Positions 32,218 through 41,327 of a stretch of DNA of 64,000 nt are shown piece after piece. Numbering within the stretch: position 1 is the stretch's first letter; each line of letters begins with the position of its first letter. The stretch covers positions 186,001 through 250,000 of IMG/VR virus record IMGVR_UViG_3300032268_000832. One strand, 5' to 3'. Under the pieces are notes generated by a model that searched no databases, was not told where the DNA came from, and worked only from the letters and a program-made list of their open reading frames with translations. The stretch is from a virus. A program made the translations under genes and the position numbers.

Positions 32218-32720
32218 TGACTTATACAGACAAAACTTACGAAGAAGCAAAATTGGTTGCTATAAAAGCGCATAGCAACCAATCCTATGATGAAATATTC
32301 CCATACCACAAACACTTACAAGACGTTGTGGATGTAATCAAAAGATTTGGATACTCTGGGAAATACATCGTGGCATCTTGGTTGCATGATGCAATCGAGG
32401 ACGATGGTATAAGCTACAACGACATAAAGAAACACTTCGGTATTGAAGTTGCTGAAATGGTTTTCTGTGTTACTGATGAGCTTGGGAGAAACAGAAAAGA
32501 GAAAAAAGAGAAAACTTTACCTAAAACTGCTAGCAATCCAGATGCAATTATTCTTAAGTTGGCTGATAGAATCGCAAACATTGAACATGGTGGTAAAATT
32601 GACATGTATGCCAAGGAATACGCGGAGTTCAAAGGTGCTTTGTACTTAAACACACCAATCGCTGCCAAACCAATGTGGGAACACTTAGAAAAATTATTGG
32701 GAAAAAGTTTGGAGGATTAA
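32217..32720 (+). CDS. HD-domain alarmone hydrolase-like protein (MESH1/SpoT type)
   Basis: 167 residues. Pattern of the (p)ppGpp-hydrolase HD fold: YHKHLQDVVDVIKRFG, ASWLHDAIEDDGISY (HD and ED motifs), VCVTDE-like VFCVTDELGRNR and LKLADRIANIEH. No synthetase domain. Probably lowers the host stringent-response signal during infection; another nucleotide substrate is possible. Confidence 0.8.
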   Translation: MTYTDKTYEEAKLVAIKAHSNQSYDEIFPYHKHLQDVVDVIKRFGYSGKYIVASWLHDAIEDDGISYNDIKKHFGIEVAEMVFCVTDELGRNRKEKKEKTLPKTASNPDAIILKLADRIANIEHGGKIDMYAKEYAEFKGALYLNTPIAAKPMWEHLEKLLGKSLED

Positions 32721-32730
32721 AAATAAGTAG

Positions 32731-32738
32731 TATATTTG
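32731..32738 (+). promoter_or_regulatory. Host-type -7 element TATATTTG
   Basis: AGTAGTATATTTGC, 20 bases before the ATG at 32759. Confidence 0.55.
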
Positions 32739-32758
32739 CAATCTAAAACAAAAACATT

Positions 32759-33070
32759 ATGGCAGGTGAAATAATTGGTGAATTGATAGCGGGGGTAGCT
32801 GAAGTTGGGTTTGAAGCCGCTTCAATCTCAAACAACAAAAAAAATGGTATTGGGTGTCTAATAATGACAATTCTTTTAATAGGGTTGATTATTGGTGTAT
32901 ACTACATGGCCACTAAAGAACCAACACAACCAACACATGGTCTTGTGACCAAAAAATTACCCGATGACAAGATGGTTATCAAAACCAAAAAAGGTGAAGA
33001 CGTTTATACAATAACACATGAGTTATACCTTAACAAAAAAGTAGGTGACTCAATAATTCTAAATAATTAA
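32759..33070 (+). CDS. Small membrane protein, 103 aa
   Basis: 103 residues with one membrane segment (CLIMTILLIGLIIGVYYM, about 38-56) and a soluble C-terminal part. No family recognised. One base before the DNA ligase gene. Confidence 0.65.
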   Translation: MAGEIIGELIAGVAEVGFEAASISNNKKNGIGCLIMTILLIGLIIGVYYMATKEPTQPTHGLVTKKLPDDKMVIKTKKGEDVYTITHELYLNKKVGDSIILNN

Positions 33071-33071
33071 T

Positions 33072-34472
33072 ATGACAATCAAACAAATTTTTGATGAGAT
33101 TGCTGCTGAAAGCGGTAACAACGCTAAGATTGAAATTCTTAGAAAGTACCAAGACAACGAACTATTGAAAAAAGTTCTTTATATGGCTAACTCTAAAAGA
33201 GTTAAATTTTATATCAAAAGAATCCCTGAATATACACCTATTTTAGAATATCCAGAAGGTATTGATTTTATAGGTCAATTAGGTAGATTAGATGGTTTAT
33301 CATTAAGAGTTACTACTGGTTCTTATGCTACTTTATTATTAAAAGATATTTTATCACATATGACAGCTGATGATGCTTATATCGTAGAACGTATAATTGA
33401 GAAAGATTGTAAAATTGGTATGGGTACCACATTTATGAACAAAGTATTCAAAGACCTTATTGAAGACACACCTTATATGGGTGCTGTTTCTTTTGATGAG
33501 AAGAAAGCTCGTAAAATCTTCGAAAAAGGTGCTAAGGGTTTTTCACAAATTAAAATGGATGGCCGTTACTGTAATGCCGTTATCCGAAATGGTGAAGTTG
33601 AAATGGAATCACGCCAAGGTGAACCAACAACACTTACTGGTGCTAAATTTTTAGAAGAATTAGAATCGTTTGAAGACTGTGTACTTAATGGTGAGTTAAC
33701 AATGGTTGATACACCTAGATATGAGTCTAACGGTATCATAGCTTCTCTTATCGACATCTTAGGTAAAAAAGACTCTAGAACTGAAAAAGAGAACGAAAAG
33801 AAATTAAAAGCGTTCAATGACAAACATGGTTCGTTGGAAGAAGCGTTAGATAAAATCCGTTACACAGTATGGGACCGATTAACCGTAGATGAATACTTCA
33901 ACAAATCATCAAAACTTAAATATGTTGAGCGTTTAGCAACACTAGAAAAAGTGATTCAAGATGCTGGTTCTACATGTGTTAATTTGATTGAGAGTATGAT
34001 TGTTCATAACTATAAGCAAGCTATGAATCACTTCAAAGAAGTGTTAGCGTTAGGTGAAGAAGGTACAATCCTTAAAGCGTGGGATGGTGAGTGGAAAGAT
34101 GGTAAACCAACATGGCAAATTAAGCTTAAATTGGAATTAACGTTAGATTTGGTTATTACTGGATTCAACTACGGAACCAAAGGAACTAAAAACGAAAACG
34201 TTGTTAGTTCATTGAACGCCGAAACATCATGTGGTAAATTAAAAACTAGACCACAAGGGTTAAAAGAAGACTTAATGAAAGAAATTACTAAAAACCAAGA
34301 TAATTTGTTAGGTACAATTATTGAGGTTAAGTGTTCTGGTCTTTCATTTGATAACACAGGTGCTTATTCATTGTTATATCCAGCGTTTAAACACTTTAGA
34401 GATGATAAGAGTGAGGCTAATTCTTTAGATGAGTGTATTGAAATTCAAAATGCTGCGTTAGGTTTATCATAA
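33072..34472 (+). CDS. ATP-dependent DNA ligase (T4 gp30-like)
   Basis: 466 residues, close to T4 DNA ligase. N-terminal helical domain, adenylation motif I QIKMDGRYCNAVI near residue 160, LNGELTMVD near 215, motif IV EEGTILKAWDG near 350 and motif V WQIKLKLELTLDLVI near 370. Seals nicks in DNA using ATP. Confidence 0.93.
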   Translation: MTIKQIFDEIAAESGNNAKIEILRKYQDNELLKKVLYMANSKRVKFYIKRIPEYTPILEYPEGIDFIGQLGRLDGLSLRVTTGSYATLLLKDILSHMTADDAYIVERIIEKDCKIGMGTTFMNKVFKDLIEDTPYMGAVSFDEKKARKIFEKGAKGFSQIKMDGRYCNAVIRNGEVEMESRQGEPTTLTGAKFLEELESFEDCVLNGELTMVDTPRYESNGIIASLIDILGKKDSRTEKENEKKLKAFNDKHGSLEEALDKIRYTVWDRLTVDEYFNKSSKLKYVERLATLEKVIQDAGSTCVNLIESMIVHNYKQAMNHFKEVLALGEEGTILKAWDGEWKDGKPTWQIKLKLELTLDLVITGFNYGTKGTKNENVVSSLNAETSCGKLKTRPQGLKEDLMKEITKNQDNLLGTIIEVKCSGLSFDNTGAYSLLYPAFKHFRDDKSEANSLDECIEIQNAALGLS

Positions 34473-34521
34473 ATTAACAAAAAATAAACAATAAAAATTT
34501 GGTATATCAAATTTAACTTAG

Positions 34522-34529
34522 TATATTTG
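34522..34529 (+). promoter_or_regulatory. Host-type -7 element TATATTTG
   Basis: TTAGTATATTTG, 48 bases before the ATG at 34577. Confidence 0.5.
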
Positions 34530-34576
34530 TAACCTAATAACAAAAAAATTTAATTATTAAAAAAAAAAGAAAAATT

Positions 34577-35053
34577 ATGAAAAAATTATTTTACGTATTA
34601 ATTGCGTTTATCGCATTAACAGTTACAGCACAAGGTCAAACAGATTCTACAAAAGTTAAAACAACTAAATATGTTTCGGTTGGGTTATCAATGTCAAATT
34701 TTGACGAAACTTTTTCTGATAACTCTTATCCAAGTGTTGAAGTTGGTTTCACAAAAAATGATATTTCTTATGGTGTGGTTTTAGGTAGAGCATCGTTAAG
34801 AGATTTAGGTAGTTTTAGTGATAACATCCAAAATTATTTTTATGAAATTAAGATATCTCCATCTACATCTTTAGGTTACTTAAACGGTAATTTAATTTTA
34901 GGTCTTGGGGGTTACATTAATCAAGGGAATAGACATTTTGTAGAATATGGCGCTGGTTTATCTAAAACTTTTGGTAACGTAAGTTATGGTTTATCATATT
35001 CTAATTGGGATGGTGTTGATTATGTTACACCAAGTGTTAGTTTAAGTTTCTAA
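34577..35053 (+). CDS. Secreted small beta-barrel-like protein
   Basis: 158 residues with a signal peptide (MKKLFYVLIAFIALTVTAQG) and alternating beta strands ending VSLSF, a terminal aromatic typical of outer-membrane barrels. Probably an outer-membrane protein; could alter the host surface. Confidence 0.7.
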   Translation: MKKLFYVLIAFIALTVTAQGQTDSTKVKTTKYVSVGLSMSNFDETFSDNSYPSVEVGFTKNDISYGVVLGRASLRDLGSFSDNIQNYFYEIKISPSTSLGYLNGNLILGLGGYINQGNRHFVEYGAGLSKTFGNVSYGLSYSNWDGVDYVTPSVSLSF

Positions 35054-35081
35054 TAAACAAAAAACATATAAAAACAAAAAT

Positions 35082-35105
35082 GGGTGTGTAATAACACCCT
35101 TTTTT
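35082..35105 (+). terminator. Rho-independent terminator
   Basis: GGGTGTGTAATAACACCC followed by six T. Confidence 0.85.
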
Positions 35106-35134
35106 ACTAGTAAAAATTAAATAAAAAGAACAAG

Positions 35135-36187
35135 ATGAAAAAAATGATTAAATTTCCGTCTATCGAACAATTCAGAAGCGTTGTAGCTACTGTTCTTAGA
35201 AAATATAATTTTGTTGGTCTTGATGAGAATGGTGATGCGATTTACGACACCACAAAACCAAAACCAACGCTTACCTTCAAGGGCACTGTGAAACTTCACG
35301 GAACCAATGCTGGTGTTTCTTTCAAATACGGTTATGATAACACTAGTGAGTATTGGGTACAATCTCGTGAAAACATTATCACACCAGAAAAAGACAATGC
35401 TGGTTTTGCTTTCTTTGTTGAATCACATAAAGAAGCGTTTAAAAAATTTGCTAGTCAAATTGATTCGTTGGGGATGTTTGATGTCCGTCATAACATCGTT
35501 ACGATTTATGGTGAATGGGCTGGTGGTAACATTCAGAAGGGTGTTGGTATTTCAAATCTACCAAAATCATTCTTTATCTTTGGTGTTAAAGTAACTCCGA
35601 TTACTGAAACTGAAGAAGAAGCTAGACAAAAACCAGCTTATTGGATTCCTTCACACTTTTTGAAAAGTCCTGAGGATAACATTTACAATATCGAAGATTT
35701 CCAAACTTGGGAAATCGATATTGACTTTAACATGCCACAATTGGTTCAAAACAAATTGTCAGAACTTACACTAGCTGTTGAAGAAGAATGTCCAGTTGCT
35801 AAGGCTTTTGGGTTCTCTGGAATCGGTGAAGGTATTGTTTGGTCAACAACGCTTAACGGAAACGTACACCGCTTCAAGGTGAAGGGCGAACGCCACTCTA
35901 GTTCAAAGGTTAAAACACTTGCAGCTGTAGACACTGAAAAATTGGAATCAATCCAAAGCTTTGTTGAATACGCAGTAACTGAAAGTCGTTTCAATCAAGC
36001 ACTTGAAAATGTATTCCCTAACGAAGAACCAATTGAAAACAAAAAATTGGGTGATGTAATTCGTTGGGTTGTAAACGACGTAATCAAAGAGGAAATGGAC
36101 ACCATGACTGATAACAAAATCGAACCAAAAGATGTGAACAAATACATCTCTTCTAAGGTTAGAGATATGTTCTTTAAGTTGGTGTAA
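35135..36187 (+). CDS. Rnl2-family RNA ligase
   Basis: 350 residues. Motif I TVKLHGTNAGVSF near residue 53 (Lys nucleophile), EWAGGNIQ near 130, motif IV GEGIVWSTT near 230, motif V HRFKVKGERHSSSKV near 248, plus a helical C-terminal domain. Rnl2 enzymes seal nicked double-stranded RNA. A second ligase beside the Rnl1-like enzyme gives different substrate coverage. Confidence 0.88.
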   Translation: MKKMIKFPSIEQFRSVVATVLRKYNFVGLDENGDAIYDTTKPKPTLTFKGTVKLHGTNAGVSFKYGYDNTSEYWVQSRENIITPEKDNAGFAFFVESHKEAFKKFASQIDSLGMFDVRHNIVTIYGEWAGGNIQKGVGISNLPKSFFIFGVKVTPITETEEEARQKPAYWIPSHFLKSPEDNIYNIEDFQTWEIDIDFNMPQLVQNKLSELTLAVEEECPVAKAFGFSGIGEGIVWSTTLNGNVHRFKVKGERHSSSKVKTLAAVDTEKLESIQSFVEYAVTESRFNQALENVFPNEEPIENKKLGDVIRWVVNDVIKEEMDTMTDNKIEPKDVNKYISSKVRDMFFKLV

Positions 36188-36190
36188 ATC

Positions 36191-36246
36191 AAAGAGTTAG
36201 TAGCTGAAAAAAGTTAATTTTTTTTAGTGAAAACTCTTTATTTTTA
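36191..36246 (+). terminator. Likely terminator
   Basis: AAAGAGTT pairs with AACTCTTT across a ~33-base loop, followed by a T-rich run. Confidence 0.5.
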
Positions 36247-36281
36247 TATAAAATAACGTATATTAATAATAAAAAAAACGG

Positions 36282-37622
36282 ATGAATTCAAAATTATTTA
36301 TTGCAGAAAAAGTTAAGGTTGGTTTTAACCCAAGAACCGATACTTATAGTGGAAAATTGGGTTATGTTATCGGCTTTGACGGTAAAAAATGGCGTAAAGA
36401 ACCTTCATGGGAAGGTTGGAGGTATCACCACATGGATGATGATACGTATCAGCAAAAACGTAGAGAGCAATACAATGACCGTGTGGCTAAGTCTAAAAAA
36501 GACCATGCTTATTATGTTCAAGAATCTTCAAAAAATAAAAATAATTGGTATAAGCAATATGCTGATATGACTGAGGAAGAATATGTTGATAAATTTGTTG
36601 GTTCTTATGATAAATTCACACCTAGTCTTGGTAGAGTTTCTTCTGACGAATCACTTAAACCAATTGAATTTGACAACGTACCAACAGAAGGTTTTGTATT
36701 AAACAAAAAAGTTGGTGGTTACTCTAACGGTTGGGACCATAGGTCAACTTATTGTCGTGTGTACGACCCGAGAGGTTTCGAGTTTGAAATCAGTGTTCCT
36801 AATTTGTTGTTTATTCTTCAAGAGTGTAACGCGATGAAAGGAAAAGGTCTAGAAGGGGCTTTTGTGTATGCTTGGGATGGTAAGGATTTAGTGTTGTTAC
36901 CAACAACCAGTCTTGATTATCAAGAATCACAGAAGTTTACTGAAATGCAATCACAAAAAATCGGGGTTAAGGATTTGGTTGAGGGTTGTACTTACAAAAC
37001 AAAACAAATGGAAGAATACATCTATTTGGGTAAATTCAACTGGTTTGATGAACATTACAGATATAGTCATGATAGATACGACAAAGTTAGTTGTGGGAAA
37101 AGACAGGTGTTTTATAAAGTTCAAAAACCTAATTATGGTGAAAGAATTGAATCGTTTACTAGTTTAGCTAAATTTGCAATTAAAACAAATGACACACCAG
37201 TTTCAAACTACGCTGAATTGTTGGATGAATTTAATAAATCAAAATTTAGTGGTATTATTGATAACCTTGAAGAAATCGATGCTTTTATACCAACAGAATT
37301 AACATATTCTCACCATTCGCATGAAGATTATGGGTATTGTTATTTACCATTGGGTAATAACCAATACGAACAGTATGCTTTAGAAACGGACGAAGTTGAA
37401 TACTCTAACGCTAGTTACTATTATAATAGAAATAGTAAAAATAAGATTAAGACATACAAGTTAACAGCTAAAAAAGTTGTTACGGTTAAAGACGGTGAGA
37501 TTAAATTGAAAACAATCAAACCAAAGTTAATTGAAAAGATTTCATATCAAACTATTAAGGATATGAAATTAAAATTAGTTACGATAAATAAAAATAACAA
37601 AAATAGAGTATTAGTATTTTAA
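36282..37622 (+). CDS. Hypothetical protein, 446 aa
   Basis: 446 residues, soluble, rich in Tyr, Lys and Asp, no signal peptide or membrane segment. Contains SNGWDHRSTYCRVYDPRGFEFE and a C-terminal basic stretch. No family recognised. Confidence 0.7.
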   Translation: MNSKLFIAEKVKVGFNPRTDTYSGKLGYVIGFDGKKWRKEPSWEGWRYHHMDDDTYQQKRREQYNDRVAKSKKDHAYYVQESSKNKNNWYKQYADMTEEEYVDKFVGSYDKFTPSLGRVSSDESLKPIEFDNVPTEGFVLNKKVGGYSNGWDHRSTYCRVYDPRGFEFEISVPNLLFILQECNAMKGKGLEGAFVYAWDGKDLVLLPTTSLDYQESQKFTEMQSQKIGVKDLVEGCTYKTKQMEEYIYLGKFNWFDEHYRYSHDRYDKVSCGKRQVFYKVQKPNYGERIESFTSLAKFAIKTNDTPVSNYAELLDEFNKSKFSGIIDNLEEIDAFIPTELTYSHHSHEDYGYCYLPLGNNQYEQYALETDEVEYSNASYYYNRNSKNKIKTYKLTAKKVVTVKDGEIKLKTIKPKLIEKISYQTIKDMKLKLVTINKNNKNRVLVF

Positions 37623-37624
37623 TT

Positions 37625-38062
37625 ATGAGTGCAAACAACGACAAATTAGTACAAGAGTTAACCAAGATTGTTAACGAGAAAAAAGCAGCCATCGCTAAGG
37701 CTGAAAGACCTAACTGGAACACTAACTGTGCTTTCAGATACAGCAAAGATTCCTCAGCTAGTATCAACCTACAAGTATGTAGTGCGGTAGAAGAATTGGT
37801 TTATATTTTAGGTTTCTTGTGTGAGAAACGTAACGCGTTTAACGAAGCACAAAAAATCATCGGTACAAACCTAGAATTTAAGTGGTTTGGTTTTACCTTT
37901 GATGATTGGGCCGAAGACATCAAAACAAGAATCGACAAAATCGAGATTACAACCAAGAAAAAAGAGTTGGAAATGCTTGAGGAACGTCTTAACAAATTAA
38001 TCAGCCCAGAGCTTAGAGCACAAATGGAGCTTGAAGAAATCAGAAAATCTCTTGGTGTATAA
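37625..38062 (+). CDS. Hypothetical coiled-coil protein, 145 aa
   Basis: 145 residues with a C-terminal coiled coil (about 95-140). No family recognised. Overlaps the next gene by one base (TAATG). Confidence 0.65.
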   Translation: MSANNDKLVQELTKIVNEKKAAIAKAERPNWNTNCAFRYSKDSSASINLQVCSAVEELVYILGFLCEKRNAFNEAQKIIGTNLEFKWFGFTFDDWAEDIKTRIDKIEITTKKKELEMLEERLNKLISPELRAQMELEEIRKSLGV

Positions 38063-38268
38063 TGATTACCAATAAAGTATACAGATTGACCAAAAATGTT
38101 GAAGTGGCTAGAGATATGCCACTTAAAGCTGGTCAAGAACTTGAAGTTGTGATGGATGTGGTTTATATTAATGGGTTTCCATTACAACCAGAACTACAAC
38201 CATTATTCTTACGTTTTGTCAATGAAAACCAAAGTATTTTGGAAGACGTGACAAAAAAATGGAAATAA
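38062..38268 (+). CDS. Hypothetical protein, 68 aa
   Basis: 68 residues, beta-rich, starts MITNKVYRLTKNVEVARD. Translationally coupled to the previous gene. No family recognised. Confidence 0.6.
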   Translation: MITNKVYRLTKNVEVARDMPLKAGQELEVVMDVVYINGFPLQPELQPLFLRFVNENQSILEDVTKKWK

Positions 38269-38293
38269 ATTTGGAAGTATAAAAAAGATTTAA

Positions 38294-38301
38294 TATCTTT
38301 G
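38294..38301 (+). promoter_or_regulatory. Host-type -7 element TATCTTTG
   Basis: TAATATCTTTGC, 19 bases before the PARP gene. Confidence 0.6.
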
Positions 38302-38320
38302 CAAAAATAAATGTAGAAGT

Positions 38321-39610
38321 ATGATAACTAAAGAAAACGGCTTAAAATACGCTAAATTAATTCACGTATCGGTTGATAACGGAAAAACAGATAATAGCAA
38401 CAAAGTCTATATAATGGAAGAGCTTGCTGACGGTAGAATCAAATGTGAATACGGTAGAGTTGGTAAAAGTCTCACTACTGAGTATAAAGATAGTTCTAAA
38501 TGGAGTAGTGTTTACAAACAAAAGACTGGTGCTAGTAAAGGTTACACTGATGTAACAGAGTTATTAGCAGAACCAGTAGTTGATAATTCAAACGGTGGTT
38601 CACAAAACAACACTGTTGAAGCGATAAAAGATGCTATGGTTAAGAAATTAGTTCAAGACCTTATGGCATACGCAAATAAATCTATTCAAAAGAATTATAA
38701 AGTTACTCAAGACGCTGTTTCTGAACAACAAGTTGAAGCAGCACAAGAGGTTTTGTCTAAAGTTACAGCTATGCTTAAAGTTGGTGGTGACCTTAAAGAA
38801 GTGAACAACGAATTGTTAAGACTTTTTACCGTTATTCCTAGAAAAATGGATAACGTTAAAAATCACTTGGTTCAAGGTCTTGATAACGATGACGAATTGG
38901 AAAAAGCTCAAAGATTGTTGGGTGAAGAACAAAGTGCGCTGGATACCATGGCTGGTCAGGTTAAACTTATCAAACAACAAAAACAAACTATTGAAACCAC
39001 TGGTGAAGAAATGTCAGATATTGACATCCTTACTCAAATGGGTCTTAAGATTGAAGTTGAGAAAGATAGCGAAACACTTAGCCTTATCACCAAATTATTG
39101 GGTGATAATTCGTCAAAAGCCAAAAAGATTTTCAAAGTTGTTAATATTGCCACACAAGCCAAATTTGATAACCATTTTAAAACAGCTAAAGTTAAAAAGA
39201 AAAGACTTTACTGGCATGGTTCTCGAAACGAGAACTGGTTTAACATTATCCAGACTGGTCTTATGATTAGACCTTCTGGTGCTGTTTACACTGGTTCTAT
39301 GTTCGGTGATGGTGTGTATTTCGCTAACAAGAGTCAAAAATCATTGGGGTATAGTTCACTATCAGGTTCACATTGGACTAGAGGTAACTCTCAAGTAGGT
39401 TTCTTGGCATTGTTCGATGTACATTTAGGAAACGAGAAACACATTCACAAACATGATTCATCATGTTATAGTTTGAGTTACTCTAACATCCAAAAGGATG
39501 GTTTTGATAGCGTATACGCTCATGGTGGTGCTGACCTTAGAAATGACGAGTTCATTATCTACAATCCAGTACAATGTACAATTTCTCACTTAATACAAAT
39601 GGAACACTAA
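38321..39610 (+). CDS. Poly(ADP-ribose) polymerase-like protein (WGR + PARP)
   Basis: 429 residues. Residues ~8-90 form a WGR-like domain (NKVYIMEELADGRIKCEYGR). A helical regulatory region follows, then a PARP catalytic domain from about 290: LYWHGSRNENWFNI (His), FGDGVYFANKSQKSLGY (Tyr) and LRNDEFIIYN (catalytic Glu), completing the H-Y-E triad. WGR domains bind DNA breaks or nicks. The target may be host or phage protein or DNA ends. Confidence 0.88.
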   Translation: MITKENGLKYAKLIHVSVDNGKTDNSNKVYIMEELADGRIKCEYGRVGKSLTTEYKDSSKWSSVYKQKTGASKGYTDVTELLAEPVVDNSNGGSQNNTVEAIKDAMVKKLVQDLMAYANKSIQKNYKVTQDAVSEQQVEAAQEVLSKVTAMLKVGGDLKEVNNELLRLFTVIPRKMDNVKNHLVQGLDNDDELEKAQRLLGEEQSALDTMAGQVKLIKQQKQTIETTGEEMSDIDILTQMGLKIEVEKDSETLSLITKLLGDNSSKAKKIFKVVNIATQAKFDNHFKTAKVKKKRLYWHGSRNENWFNIIQTGLMIRPSGAVYTGSMFGDGVYFANKSQKSLGYSSLSGSHWTRGNSQVGFLALFDVHLGNEKHIHKHDSSCYSLSYSNIQKDGFDSVYAHGGADLRNDEFIIYNPVQCTISHLIQMEH

Positions 39611-40332
39611 TGGAAGAATTAGAATTTAAAACACCTTATCAATGGTGTTTAGAACTTAACATAAGGGTCTTAGACCTAAACGAATGGCCACTAGAGTGGT
39701 TCGGTTCAAAGGAGATGCATTATTTTATGTTTCCTACAATGCCTAAAGGTGAATTCCTTGAAGCGTTGTCACAATGCAAGGTAAAAGCTAACTCGATGCC
39801 AAGAAAAACTGAAATGTATTTGGAATACAGAATGTATGGTCTGGTTCCTTACAATATAAGTCCAATTCAACAAGGTATCCAATTTGGTCATGCTGTGGTT
39901 GAGTACGGTCAAACAGTTAAAGGTCTATCTAATTTAGAGAAGATTTATAATAAATGGGCCAAAGAAGATAAAACTTTTATTATCCTTAATGGTGGTACTA
40001 CTAACAATACACCAGATAAGTTAGGAAGTCTTAACCAACATTTAAGAACACTTACTGATAATGGTGTCGCTACAGCTGTTTTCCATGAACCAGACTTAGG
40101 GGACCAGTTAACAGCAGTTGTGTTCTTGGTTGACGAGAGAGTTTTCAATAGAGAACTTTACCCAGAGTTCCAAGAAGAAAAGTTACCTTATGGTACTCGT
40201 AAGCCGTCCAAAAAAGCTCAACTTGAATTGGAAGAAAGAAATGAATCCAACTACCAAAAATGGGTTGAAAAGATTGGAGGTCCTAAAAACGCTTTCTTGA
40301 GAGAGTTTTTAAAACCACTTAGGTTGGCTTAA
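39610..40332 (+). CDS. Protein with C-terminal peptidyl-tRNA hydrolase 2-like domain
   Basis: 240 residues from ATG 39610, overlapping the PARP stop (TAATG). Residues ~95-195 contain ISPIQQGIQFGHAVVEYG and VFHEPDLGDQLTAVVFLVD, matching the same positions in the PTH2-like protein at 13239. The first 95 residues are an unrecognised domain and the C-terminus is basic. A second PTH2-like fold is unusual in one genome. Confidence 0.7.
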   Translation: MEELEFKTPYQWCLELNIRVLDLNEWPLEWFGSKEMHYFMFPTMPKGEFLEALSQCKVKANSMPRKTEMYLEYRMYGLVPYNISPIQQGIQFGHAVVEYGQTVKGLSNLEKIYNKWAKEDKTFIILNGGTTNNTPDKLGSLNQHLRTLTDNGVATAVFHEPDLGDQLTAVVFLVDERVFNRELYPEFQEEKLPYGTRKPSKKAQLELEERNESNYQKWVEKIGGPKNAFLREFLKPLRLA

Positions 40333-40369
40333 ACCTTTACTAATTTCCTTGGGTTTCATATAATTGTGT

Positions 40370-40822
40370 ATGAAACCCATTGAGATTAAAAAAATACTAG
40401 ACAAATATTTAAATAAACATTATGTAGTTTGTAATAACAAATTTTATCATGTTAACACAACTCAGTTAGAATATGGTCAAGACATCGTTATAGAATGTCA
40501 TGTTGTTTTTGATTTTGATATTTTAGAATGTGAAAAAATATTTAGAAAATGGTCGTTTTCAAATGGGTTGCAAAAAAAAGAGTTTGGTTCAGCGTATAAA
40601 AAACCATTTTGGACTGTTGAAATGTCTGATGACTTGCATGCTTTTCATCATATAGATGCTGAGGCTGAACTAATTAATATGTTATCACAAGAAATTTCAA
40701 ACGAAATTGATAGAGAGATTATTAACGATTTAATAGCTATAAATGGAAACGAAATTGATAGAGAGATTATTACTGATTTAATAACAATAAATGGAAACCA
40801 AAATATTACACCTTACAGGTAA
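40370..40822 (+). CDS. Hypothetical protein with tandem 16-residue repeat
   Basis: 150 residues from ATG 40370. The C-terminus has two copies of NEIDREIINDLIAING (second copy with three changes), encoded by a 48-base tandem duplication at 40700-40795. No family recognised. Overlaps the next gene by 32 bases. Confidence 0.65.
   Translation: MKPIEIKKILDKYLNKHYVVCNNKFYHVNTTQLEYGQDIVIECHVVFDFDILECEKIFRKWSFSNGLQKKEFGSAYKKPFWTVEMSDDLHAFHHIDAEAELINMLSQEISNEIDREIINDLIAINGNEIDREIITDLITINGNQNITPYR
40700..40795 (+). repeat. 48-bp tandem duplication in a coding region
   Basis: Two adjacent 48-base copies beginning AACGAAATTGATAGAGAG with few differences, in frame. Confidence 0.85.
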
Positions 40823-41312
40823 GATTGAGTTTGAACCTGAGGACAAAACAAAAAAACACTTAAATCAAGCGTCATGGAAAAAAATAGCCATGGTTATGGT
40901 AGATGGAGAGATATGCGAATACTACAATTGGTTCATAAAAAGAAGATACAATCTAACACTAAATAAACCGCTTAGAGGGGCTCATATTTCGTTTATTAAC
41001 GACAGCATGAGGGATTTAACCCAGAATGGACAAAAGTCCGTTGAAGAGGCTCTAAATGCGTGGGATATAACAAAACAAAAATGGCATGGTAAAACTATAC
41101 CTATCGTTATTGATTTGGACCCTAGGACTGATGGTAGAACATGGTGGTTTAACGTTCCTCATGAAGAGAGAGAATCATTACAATCCATAAGAACTGAATT
41201 GGGTTTAGGGAAACCATTCTTTGGAATGCACATGAGTATTGGTTATGCTAACGAAAAAAACATAGAACACTCTGAATACTTACATGATTTAATAAAAAAG
41301 GGCTACATTTAG
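40791..41312 (+). CDS. 2H phosphoesterase-like protein
   Basis: 173 residues. Two H-x-S motifs in beta strands, RGAHISFIND near 63 and FGMHMSIGYA near 145, fit the 2H (LigT/cyclic phosphodiesterase) superfamily, which opens 2',3'-cyclic phosphates or 2',5' bonds in RNA. Also starts within the preceding gene. Ends in TAG. Confidence 0.65.
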   Translation: METKILHLTGKIEFEPEDKTKKHLNQASWKKIAMVMVDGEICEYYNWFIKRRYNLTLNKPLRGAHISFINDSMRDLTQNGQKSVEEALNAWDITKQKWHGKTIPIVIDLDPRTDGRTWWFNVPHEERESLQSIRTELGLGKPFFGMHMSIGYANEKNIEHSEYLHDLIKKGYI

Positions 41313-41327
41313 CCCTTTTTATTTTTT
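41295..41327. terminator. Bidirectional terminator
   Basis: AAAAAGGGCT/AGCCCTTTTT around ACATTT, between convergent genes and overlapping both stops. Confidence 0.85.
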
